A stretch of DNA of 64,000 nucleotides from Cymodocea nodosa (taxonomy: Eukaryota; Streptophyta; Magnoliopsida; Alismatales; Cymodoceaceae), in contig CM072340.1 of the NCBI GenBank assembly GCA_036874045.1, positions 20,511,001 through 20,575,000 of the forward strand, written 5' to 3'. Below the pieces are notes generated by a model. It saw only the letters and a program-made list of their open reading frames with translations. It was not told the DNA's origin and made no database searches. Shown here piece after piece: positions 54,259 through 64,000 of the stretch. The stretch's first letter is position 1. Each line of letters starts with the position of its first letter. The position numbers were made by a program, and so were the translations under genes.

Positions 54259-56108
54259 TCAGGCTTCTGGACTCGATCTTGGTAGTGGTAGTAGTAGTAG
54301 TTGCCCTTCTTGTTCATGATGTGCCTCCTTTGGTCCACTTTCTTTCTGTGGTTCTTGTGAAATCTTCCATCTGTTGTTCTAGTGGATATGTATCAGATGT
54401 GACTGAGGTTGCACCCGTGGTGAAGAATGCGTCTGATCTCCTTCACGATACCGCAGTTGGCAGCATTCGTGTCTTCACTTGTCATAAAACAACCAAGAAG
54501 TTGGGGATTCAGTGATCAAATAAACAGATTCAAGTACCACCATTGCGTGAGCATATTCAAGTATTACCTGTTGCCGACAGCTGCGATGATAGAAAACAGA
54601 TGAAACATAAGCCATAACATAGATAGGAACAAGAACCCCAGCGATTCTCAACACAATAAGCTGTTCATCAGTGCATGCATCACAAGGAATCAAAGATTCA
54701 CGGTGGTGGACAATCATGTAAGAACTCTGACTCTAGGTAATCTTTTTCAAGATACTTACTGCTAAATCTGCCAAGGAGTACTGCTCCTCTTCATATATCA
54801 TGATTGGGAGCGTGTGGCGAAAAATCAAAAGAACCATGAACTACATGGCAATCAAAGAACCACCAAATGTTAAAAGCCAAGGTATCACATAACTGTAAGA
54901 CACAACTTAAAGAGGAAAGCAAGCAAACAAGCTCACCATAAGCACAACAGAACGACAATAAAATGCACTTCTTGCAGTCAAAGCTTCGTAATCATCTCTA
55001 GCCAAAAGGCGAGGATCGTGGAGGTCACGTCTCGATACTTCCCCATTACCCCTGAATCAAGCATCAGGCAAGGAATTTGTTCATTCAAGTTTCGGCATAT
55101 TCTTCCTTTAGGATGGAAAGTGAAATACCTAAAATTCATTGGCACACCACTGTAGGGAAACAGATGAGGGGGAGCCGTGTATCCTGGCTTGAATTCCTGG
55201 TGTTTTGTGTGTGGAAGGACAAAAAAGAAACGAGAAGCTCATGTACAGAGCAAATAAAGTGTGGCATTCGAGCACTTGTGACAAATATGTTTTAGATGAT
55301 TGATTACCTGAAGACAAATCTCGCATATGGTGTTACCCTTCTCATTGCACCACTTCTGGACACATATCCGGTGAGCATACTGCAACAAAGAATGTGATAA
55401 GCCAACATACATTTCAGAAATAACAAGGAAAGAGACCGATGGAACGGTACCCTTGTTTCTTATTAACGAGATCACTTGATTCTTGATCTAACCATGCCAT
55501 GCTGTCTGTGTTTTGGTTCAGTTAGAGGCACGATGAAGAAAAACCAGATTTGGTGAATCATGTAAAATGTGACAACAATCGGGGGCCCTTAGAAGTGTGT
55601 ACTCAGATGAATTAGAAAGCTAGTACAGAAACAACATGATTTTTGGTCATTCCTCTAATTGCAGCGAACCAAAAGGCAGGGAACAAGCCAAGCCACAGGC
55701 ATGAATACTTGTGTAAAGTACTGTTAGATGATGATATCACTCATTCACACCAACAAGATCACAGAACCCAAAGTTAAAATGAACCGAATAAGGGAAGGAA
55801 GAGTACAGGGAAATCAAAATGGCATGCTATTGATCACCAACTACCTTAAGGCTACCACAACATGAACAAGGAGATTCCATGCTACAATCCTCATCCACAT
55901 CATGGCAGATTCTGCACTGGACCAACCTTCCAACTGATGCCCCGTCGATGCCATTCCTTTTAATAGGTGTGACCTCTGTGGGGGTTTGCTGCGATATATC
56001 TGTTGATAGCATGTCAACCTGACAAGAATGATTCCCACTCTCAATTGCAGCCTCCAACGTCGATTCTGTGAGTAATCTATCCACCAAAAGCACAAAATGA
56101 TCATCCAT
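54259..56108 (-). CDS. RING-CH (MARCH-type) membrane E3 ubiquitin ligase-like
   Basis: Seven exons read right to left: 56108-55845, 55379-55308, 55196-55129, 55051-54937, 54840-54760, 54660-54568 and 54345-54259, giving 259 residues. The C4HC3 RING-CH finger spans about residues 68-112: [19 protein letters not shown], then [20 protein letters not shown] and CEICL. The plant-specific stretch [19 protein letters not shown] follows. Two hydrophobic segments ([31 protein letters not shown]) suggest a double-pass membrane protein, as in MARCH ligases that ubiquitinate membrane proteins. The last exon ([15 protein letters not shown], then Leu/Pro-rich) is the least sure. If intron 6 is retained the frame stays open to 54475 and gives a different 30-residue tail. 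A 5' UTR intron is likely, with an acceptor near 56174. Confidence 0.85.
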
Positions 56109-59100
56109 CCTTCGAAAACTAAAGGAAACCAACAATCATCGGAAGCTCAAGTCTGCGGATGAATCAACTAGAACCTGTAACAGTGAGACACAAAATAGTA
56201 TAATATTGTTACCTCTAGAACAAAGAGCAGTGGAAATGAAGAGAGGGAAGCAATAAACAACCAATCAGAATGTAGAAAAGAAGGCCCAAATGGGAGAACC
56301 AGAGAAGGGACAAAACCTAATGAAATTCGAATAAGGAAAAACGTAGAGACAACAGAGAACCAAGAAAAAATCATGTATGGAGAAGAAACACGAATTCTAG
56401 TCGAGAGGTCAAGAAGACACCTTTTCCTTTAAGGAGCGAAGCCATACATGAATGGCATGGAAAGAGCAAGGAAATCGAGCATTGGCTTCAAAAGCAGAGA
56501 GAAGACGAACAGTAAACAAAACAAAAAAAAACCAAGAGTGGGAGCAACAAATGAACCACCACAAACATCCAGACCGAAAACGGGATGGGGGAAAGGGTCA
56601 TACCAAGTTGGTAAACATGACCGCTTTTACATGCCCAAAAGCTTCTCCTCCCCCAGCTCCGTTGATATAGAACTAGCATGTGAATGGTATACAAAATGAT
56701 GGGAAAATATGGAATGAAGCAGCTTCAGGAATATGGAAGGACCGAAATCAGATGTATTTAATAGATAAAAAAGATAAAGGAAGAAGATTAGGGGGAAGTA
56801 GAGTAGAGAAGAGAAGAGAACAGAACAGAAAGGGTTTAGGAAGGAAGCAAGAGATCGTGCGTGTATGTAACCCGCGGTATTCTATAGCTATAGAAGCTAA
56901 ATGCAACCAAGCAATACGAAGAACCCAACCCAATACACAAGTTTTCTAACAAAAGCAAAGAAATCAAAAACAAAACAACGGTGACCAACCGACCCATCAA
57001 AAATCGATTAATCTAGAACTCTGGGATCTTCTCATCATCGTCGTCTACCAGAAACGGTAGGGTAAGAACGACAGACTAATGGCGGAAGAAAGAGAGGGAG
57101 CAGAGAAGCGTGGGAAACGCTGAGAGGAGGAGGTGGGTGGTAACTAACAATTAACCGCCACTGCACGTTCACCACGGAGTTCGCCTTCTTCGCTCGCAAA
57201 TCTTAATAAATCTATGTCATGTTCTTGCCCCGTGGAAGGATGGATGGATTCAAAAGCCAGAGTTCGTGCACGCTTCTCTGCTTCTCCCCTGCCATTTTTC
57301 CAAGAACACGGTAGAAAATGATCAGAGCACGGACGAGGACGGAAACAGTGGTACTTTGGATTCTTAAAATCTCCTTATGACAAAAAATTAATGATAGCAG
57401 TTTTTTTTACCTTAATCACATTTGAATCTTATTAGTGATTACAAGTAGTATTATTGTTGTTGTTCTTGAATAATCGATTTAAATACTTAAAATGTCTAAC
57501 CATGTAATAGGTCAATGTTAGTATCTGAATTCATTTCTTATCAATCATTTGGGTACCTTTGTGTCCTAATTTTGCCCAAGTAATGCACAAAATGGTTGAA
57601 ACTTGTGTTACTCAAGCTTTCAAATTCACCACCACTGGAATTTAGCATTTGAAGTTGATTATTATCTTCTGTACCATTAAACCAATAGAAAAGTCATGAA
57701 TCAAACCTACATTTTGTCAAATAATCAAACCTACACACAATCATTTAAGACTGTGGACGGAAGAAAATAACAAGAAAATTTGGAGGGAAAGAGAGATAAT
57801 GTGGATGCCCAGATAGAAGAAACTGGTAAAAAAAAGAGGGAGGGGAACACAAAGTATATGTATTAAAATAGAATATTTTATACTTATTTTGTTAGTATTA
57901 TTAATCAAACTACTTAGCTAATCATGTCACATCATATATAAAAGAAGATTATGACCAAAGTAGTGTGAGAATTTTGGAATCATTCACTGGAAATCCAAAT
58001 GGTTGGTTACCCTCCTAAGCTAAATGGTACTTTGTTTCCTTGCTCATCTTCTCTCTCTTTTACGTCGAAATATGGATGTGTAATTTAAAATCAACTGATT
58101 ATGAATGAAAAATATTTTTTAAATTATTTTATATAGGATTATTTATTTCAACACATTTCCTCGTTTGTAATCTTCTTTAAATCTTATAAATATCTTTTTG
58201 ATAGATGCGTATGCCTATTAGAATTTTTTATTACGATATTATATTAAAATGTGGGCATCTAAAAATAACAACGCTTGTAAATACATAAAGGAGACCATAT
58301 GTGAGCGGAAATGATGGAATATTTTAGCTTTACATTGATAAGAATATAAAAAAAAATCAAAATAAAATATGAGCCAATATAGAAAATGATTTTTCTACCC
58401 ACAACAATTAATTTTGAATTAGATGTATACATTACAAGGCTTTACTATACGTGATTTGTGATTTAGTTTTGCTAGCCTTTTGATGGATGTAGTAATCAAC
58501 TTTAACGGGTGATGATGCAGCTGAACAAAACCATATTTTCTTCTTTCCTCTCTACTCACGAAGTCATGCATACTGGCAGTGACCTCCATCCATTTTTCTA
58601 TCATTTTTCTTTTGCGTTTGTATGGTGTGGTAACCCACTACAATGTCATGTTTGTTGGAATAGTATGGAGGTGAGTTTCCAAGCAAACCAGCTTAATTGC
58701 TGTGCATCAAAAAGATATCCATATTTATTACCATCATGAAGTTAATCAGAAGCCGATGATCATGAACAAGGATGCTTCTCAGTTTGCCGAACAACTGACA
58801 GAACACAAGGTACAGCGGAGGAAAGCATATCAATTTTCAGGTATCTTCAAGGTCAGGTCAATAAAATACAGGCCACAGTCAACTTCCAAGCAAAATTTAC
58901 ATGGAGATATGCCAGTAATGTAAATGAAATGATCATATGCCCATAAAATGATGCATTGATTTCGGTCAGAAATGGTGATCGTATCGGAGATTTTGCCGTC
59001 GGTGGTGTTGTGGATTGAAGGTTATGCAAGGCATTCTTCTGGCCTTGTAGCCTACACCATCAACGATCCAGATAATGATCTTTACAAATACAAGTCCTTT

Positions 59101-61463
59101 ACCTTCTCATGTGGCACAAGTGCCTGGTTTGACAATCTACCGACTGATAATAGTAATCATGATAGCTGTAGATACCGGTTACATACATCTTGCTTTGAGG
59201 GGTGGTTGGCTTGCGTAGAGAATCCACATGATGAGTCAGGACGTATTCCAGCAGAGATCATACAAGCAAATGATCCTCTAAACGACAACAGTATGTTCCA
59301 GTGCATAACTAGAAAATTTATAAAATCCAAGAGTACCGATAATTTTGGAAAAACACTTCACAGAGACAAATTCAATGATGCTTTTCAATAAAGTAGAATT
59401 TCTACCCATGACCTTACCAAAAAAACCACAACAAGATTAAGCAAACAAAATATATTACGATATACTCAAATGCTCGTCCGAACAGTATGTAAATATCCAC
59501 ATATGAATACCACACCATACTCAACAGCAACTGCTGGCATAAATTGCCCTGCATTGAGCCATATCAGTACGATCATATAGTCAACAATAAAGCTGCTATA
59601 ACTGTTCGACACTAGCATCAGGTCCTATTTTCATCTTTTAGAATCTCCCAGACTGTAGTTTTCTAGCGCGTAATTAGTAAATGCCAACAGATCTGCATAC
59701 CAGATCCAATCAATTATGGTCAGAGTATACATCAGGAGTAGATTAATCCCACCTACATAGAACAGAAGTACCACAAAGATCAATTGTACTAATAAATTAA
59801 TGATGGAAAATATCATAACTAGTATAACTAGCACAAATGTCATAGAACTGTACGAGGAGGCCAGGACATTTCAAAGGTTATAAAAATGAGTAACGAAATT
59901 CCAATTTAAGTTACCAAGTCATTTAAAAACTAACTGCCAGCCTGCTTTCTTTAGCTTCTTTTGACAATTACAATGGACTTCGGCTGGCTGTAACTTTAAG
60001 TACCCAAAATATGCACACACAAATAATCCAATTATAATCAAAGAAATGACGCTTTCTCATCAGGTTTTCATGTAATTTTCAAAAAATATTGTATAGTTTA
60101 TTGTAATTTTACCAAATATTTATAAAATGAAAAAAATCAACTAGATGTGACTTAACATCACCACCCAGTCTCTCTTTCTCTCCGTCCATTTTCTTCATCT
60201 ACAATACCACTACCATCATATCCACCATCCTATCAGCAATTTCACCCTATTACCATCACTTCACCATATCCACTACTTCGATAATAACTTTTATAATTTT
60301 TAATAAATATTTTAAATTCAATATATTAAAAAGTAACCGTGCAAAGAATGAGACCATTGCTAACACATTGTAAAAGGCATTTACAATACGATACTAATTT
60401 ATTCCATGAAAAAAATAATCTACAATATTGACAATAATTTAAGAACCATATATAATATTGTATACTGCATATATTGGCCACAGACTGTTTGATCAGGGGC
60501 GCACAAAAGCAGTGATCTGACACTCGGATTTCCATAATATGTTCCTATAGAAAACGACATCTCGGTTGATGCTAAGATCAAATGATAAAAGTGCATACAA
60601 ACAAATGAATTGATTTGGAATGAATGGGATAGGGGAAAACAAAGAAGGACCAGGTACAATCCCAAAGCCTTTGGATATTGCAGAATGAAATAATAATGTG
60701 GATGAGAAAGAAAAGTATCCAGCTAGAAAAAGCATAGGCTTACCAAATTTCATGAATTCTTGCCGTAAGGGGTTCTTGAAAAAGCAGGGCTTATTTAGCA
60801 AATGACTGACGCCTAATTAGTGGTTGTAGTATCGTCTAATGGAAATCCCTTTTGATGTATCAACACCCCAAAGCGTTATTCGCACCATTCTTCTAAAACA
60901 ACTCATATACTGAACAATCGAGTTCGTCAATTTTTATATTTAGCAATATGCAAAACAATGATTGGTTTTGTTTTCAAAACACAGATGAACCTCCAAACTA
61001 GTTAGGTCGCGAAATAAAATGAATAAATACAATTCATTCCAATTATTGGTTTCGTCACACAGCAATACCATCATTAATTAATAGATGGCAACCAAGAAAG
61101 GGAAATTGATGTTACGGTGAAAACTGCAAGCTGAGACATCCTGAAGACGAAAAGAGAACCATGCGCTCGAACACACCCCCACCGATCTAAAAAGACTTTA
61201 CTTACTGGAATAAAAATTAAAACATCGAATGATATCAAATCCGCGCAGTTTCAATATGGTACTTCAATATAGAATTTTGTGATTTTAGATATTAAACCGA
61301 ACTCGTTGGAATCCAGTCATGAGACCACCAACTCTCACGATCAGAGATAGAATCGGGGAGAGAGAGATACCTATAAGACACGATCATTTCCATCCAAACA
61401 GCATAAACCAAAAGGGGGGCGGCCACCTGAGAGAGACGAAAGGCAGGGCAACCGGCGGAGGAA
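56109..61463. other. RING-CH 5' region and long AT-rich intergenic stretch
   Basis: 56.1-57.15 kb should hold the 5' UTR exons and promoter of the RING-CH gene (CT-rich on the minus strand near 57.1 kb). From 57.2 to 61.4 kb the DNA is AT-rich. The only long frame is 58972-59391 (+), described separately. The UBL5 3' UTR must lie just below 61464. Confidence 0.5.
58972..59391 (+). CDS. Unrecognised 139-codon ORF
   Basis: An open frame of 139 residues begins MVIVSEILPSVVLWIEGYA and includes RYRLHTSCFEGWLACVENP and IPAEIIQANDPLNDN. It has five Cys and mixed charge, and looks less low-complexity than other frames nearby. I do not recognise a family, no membrane segment is convincing, and no upstream exon could be joined with confidence. 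It may be a fragment of a gene, a young gene, or chance in AT-rich DNA. Confidence 0.2.
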   Translation: MVIVSEILPSVVLWIEGYARHSSGLVAYTINDPDNDLYKYKSFTFSCGTSAWFDNLPTDNSNHDSCRYRLHTSCFEGWLACVENPHDESGRIPAEIIQANDPLNDNSMFQCITRKFIKSKSTDNFGKTLHRDKFNDAFQ

Positions 61464-61685
61464 TTAATTGTAGTAGAGCTCCAGGCCCATGCCGTCGTGG
61501 ATCTCGTAGTCCTTGAGCGTGATGTGGTCCTTGTAGATGGTGTACCACTTCTGGATCCGAATCTTGTCAGCCCTCGTCCCCGTCTGCGCCGCCACCAATT
61601 TCTTCAGATCACCGATGGTGTCGTCCTCGTTGCACTTCACCCGCACCTTCTTCCCCAGCCGGTCGTTCAGCACCACCTCGATCAT
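61464..61685 (-). CDS. UBL5: Ubiquitin-like protein UBL5 (Hub1)
   Basis: A single-exon gene of 73 residues starting [20 protein letters not shown] and ending GLELYYN. The internal family segments [20 protein letters not shown] and [20 protein letters not shown] are all present. UBL5/Hub1 has a ubiquitin fold but ends in a di-tyrosine (YYN here) in place of Gly-Gly, so it is not conjugated in the usual way. It binds splicing factors and affects splice-site choice in yeast and animals. An in-frame ATG at 61724 would add 13 residues, but the 73-residue form matches the family's near-invariant length. It is the shortest complete gene in the window. Confidence 0.96.
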   Translation of the reverse strand: MIEVVLNDRLGKKVRVKCNEDDTIGDLKKLVAAQTGTRADKIRIQKWYTIYKDHITLKDYEIHDGMGLELYYN

Positions 61686-63778
61686 CTTCGCTCCGACGAG
61701 GACGAGTGATTCAAGAAAATCCAAGAGCTTTCGACCTTTTCTACAAGTTCCCCGGCTTATTTTGCAGCTCGAACGAGCACGACCGAGGAAGAGGACTACA
61801 TGACAACGGTGTTTTATTCGCGAAAATTTGATTGCAGGGATTTATTTTATGGTATAAGATTAGCAGACCGTTAATGAAGTTTTCCATTATCATTTATTTA
61901 ACTTTTGGATATTTTACGAAAAAATAGATATATAAAACCTTAGTTGAAAATATAGAAATAAGAGAGTTCAACGAGATAAGCTAACAAAAAAAGTACACCG
62001 AAAGACATCAAAATAAACCTGCAACAGTACGACCATCGAAAAGAGAAAGAATTATTTGCTATTTTTCTCCTACAACATCACCTCACCTTCATTGCCAGAA
62101 GCAACAGAGACATGATAATTCCACTTTAATTTAATATCATTTAAACCTTCCATGCCAATCCTAAGAGTTAAATGTTTTTACGTGAAAGGGAGAAAGAAAG
62201 ACTCACATTTCTGATCAAACATGACATTATTTCGATATAACCCAATAGTTCAAAAAAAAAAAATTTCAAACCAGGCTTGGACTTCTTTGCCCTTAGGGTT
62301 CTCAATGGTCTCTCGCTCTTTCTCTTTTGGCGTTTACTCCACGAACTTAATAAAAAAAATCCCAAGTGCACCTTTTCCAATGCGTTTCGTTTATTTTCCA
62401 TGGAGAACGAGCATGGCAAGTGGAGAAGAGAATCCGCGAGATGGAAAGAGCGAAACGAAGGGAGAGACGCAACGTGGAGGAAGTGTGAATAAGGTTTCGA
62501 TTGCTGCAATGAACGATGGAGATTTAAAAATATCATGTAGTGATATTTCTTAACCATGATTAATTTTTGTTTTTCTGATAGAGTAAATTTATGGGCGGCG
62601 TGGGACCCATTCGATTGTGAGAGAGGCGATCGCAAGCCGAATCCTCACACAATTGTGAATTGGCTTGAGTTTTAAATTTACGGTAAGCAGGTCAACAAGT
62701 CAAACTAATGTACCTAGCAATCATTACGAATATTAAAGTGTAATATACAAAAAGAAGAGAACACATTCACGCTTGATTCAAGAATCGATCTTACGACGTC
62801 ACAGACGTCGAATACTTAATTTCACACATTTGATTCATTTTAAAACAAAACACATGATTCACTCTCATCTTGGGAGTACTTGCTGCCGAGTCATGTGATG
62901 CAATTCTGACCTGGTTTAACGATAATAACAAGATGGCGCAATATGAAGCTCTGGTATGCACGGGAACCAAGTTAAGCTGCTGCCCAACAATCAATCAAAC
63001 CATGATAATAATTTTGCATCATGAGTGGAAAAAAACCAAGAGACCCAAGAGATACACATCTCCAAGCAGAGCAAACGTACACGTCACTGAGCAATCTATT
63101 TCTTTCTTTCTGGACCCTGAACCTTGAACTTCTGTGACATTGAACTTTGGTTTTGTGATCTCAATCAATAGTGATCTCATAACTGAAGTTTTTTAAATTC
63201 TAATAATTCCACGGCATACCAAAAAAGAAAAAAATCAGCCAGCCATTCCAGTTTACGTGGTCACACCATGACCACACCAAAAGCATCAACAGAGACAGAG
63301 GAGCACGATTGAAAAGGCATAAATAGCAAAGAAACAAATTCTTGTGAGGACGAAGAACTCAAGAATATATGAACCAACCAGATGAATCAAAACGAAGGAG
63401 GATTCCAATTGCACACCCCCTCTTCACTTAAGAGTACATCAATTCCGAACAAAGTGTAGTTGCCACTTTTACTGACTTACATATGACAAAACCCATGGGT
63501 TCTTTCATCTTTCCAACCCATGATCTCTTGATAATCCCAAATTATGTAATCGTCAAAGAGGGGTGAACTAAATAAAAACTAGAACCACAATTCAAAATCC
63601 GAATTCCCTCTGCCATCATAAGTGAAAGATTTTTATAAAAAAAATCAATGGCATGAGTAATCCTCCCAGTTAGCCACCACTAATTACCATCCAATAAAAT
63701 ACCATCAAAAATCGAAAAATAATAGAAATGGAAGAAAAAAAAACTTGTTCACCTCTCCTTGCTGCATGCAACATCCAA
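61686..63778. other. Intergenic between UBL5 and the isomerase gene
   Basis: 2.1 kb holding the UBL5 promoter side and the isomerase 3' UTR. Frames at 62.17-62.64 kb on both strands overlap each other and have no recognisable domain. Confidence 0.5.
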
Positions 63779-64000
63779 CTACTGCTCCTTGGTCATCACC
63801 GTGATTCCGTCCTTCCCGGCGACGATCACGGACGTCGCGAGGCCGAGGAACATCCCGTGTTCGACGACGCCGGTTATCCTCAGAAGCTCGTCACTGATCA
63901 CATTCAAATCAGCGTGAATTCCACTTTCGAAGAACAGGTCCACCACGTAATTCAGATTGTCGGTCTCGGCCGGCACCGCCGTCTCTTGGCCGTCCAACCC
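63779..64000 (-). CDS. Ribose-5-phosphate isomerase A family, C-terminal part (runs off the edge)
   Basis: The last about 73 residues of a minus-strand gene whose 5' part lies beyond the window. DNLNYVVDLFFESGI corresponds to the family's TDNGNYIVDL stretch, and ITGVVEHGMFLGLATSVIVA and GKDGITVM match the RpiA C-terminal sheet. The enzyme interconverts ribose-5-phosphate and ribulose-5-phosphate in the pentose phosphate and Calvin cycles. The changed TDNGNY motif (here AETDNLNY) suggests one of the more divergent plant paralogues. Compartment cannot be judged without the N terminus. Confidence 0.85.
   Translation of the reverse strand, partial: GLDGQETAVPAETDNLNYVVDLFFESGIHADLNVISDELLRITGVVEHGMFLGLATSVIVAGKDGITVMTKEQ

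Noticed and set aside
60326-60801. Minus-strand frames of 69-102 codons, Phe/Leu-rich
   Set aside because: AT-rich composition effect; overlapping frames with no family match.
62168-62635. 155-codon minus-strand frame and overlapping 110-codon plus-strand frame
   Set aside because: Both strands open over the same low-GC stretch, no domain seen, no splice context.

Overview
This window is nuclear DNA of a flowering plant. Its genes have many introns with AT-rich intron and intergenic sequence, several have GC-rich first exons, and the products include plastid- and mitochondrion-targeted enzymes and a plant GT61 glycosyltransferase. The GC-rich 5' coding ends and the xylan-type GT61 protein point to a monocot, possibly a non-grass such as the banana order. 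That placement is an inference; no species-specific marker was seen.

Layout. 0.2-3.5 kb (+): decayed DExH-box RNA helicase pseudogene carrying an L1-type LINE fragment. 3.5-9.1 kb: non-coding DNA, ending in a CT-rich and then G-rich leader. 9.1-13.8 kb (+): phosphatidylserine synthase PSS1. 15.5-17.1 kb (+): GT61 glycosyltransferase. 17.6-22.3 kb (-): plastid adenylosuccinate lyase. 24.6-28.0 kb (-): cyclin-D1-binding-protein-like gene, head to head with 28.3-28.9 kb (+): mitochondrial ribosomal protein bL12. 28.9-33.7 kb: AT-rich intergenic DNA. 33.7-37.1 kb (+): MATE transporter. 39.7-42.0 kb (-): 2-hydroxyacyl-CoA lyase. 43.4-48.0 kb (-): pKIWI502-like FAD/NAD(P) oxidoreductase with an RTE-type LINE in intron 1 and a second RTE piece upstream. 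49.4-53.4 kb (+): EEF1A lysine methyltransferase-like protein. 54.3-56.1 kb (-): RING-CH (MARCH-type) membrane E3 ligase. 61.5-61.7 kb (-): UBL5/Hub1. 63.8 kb to the right edge (-): 3' end of a ribose-5-phosphate isomerase gene.

Splice structures were worked out by hand from GT/AG signals, reading-frame continuity and remembered family sequences. For the ten spliced complete genes the exons join into one open frame of a length normal for the family. bL12m and UBL5 are single-exon genes.

The genes do not form a pathway or operon; they are ordinary housekeeping and metabolic genes. No viral element, CRISPR array, tRNA, rRNA or new multi-gene system was recognised. The points most worth checking are the possible ancient microsynteny with an Arabidopsis chromosome 1 block (PSS1, pKIWI502-like, MATE), a GC-AG intron in the methyltransferase gene, two RTE LINE pieces flanking exon 1 of the oxidoreductase gene, the 217-bp head-to-head promoter, and a G-quadruplex-like tract before PSS1.
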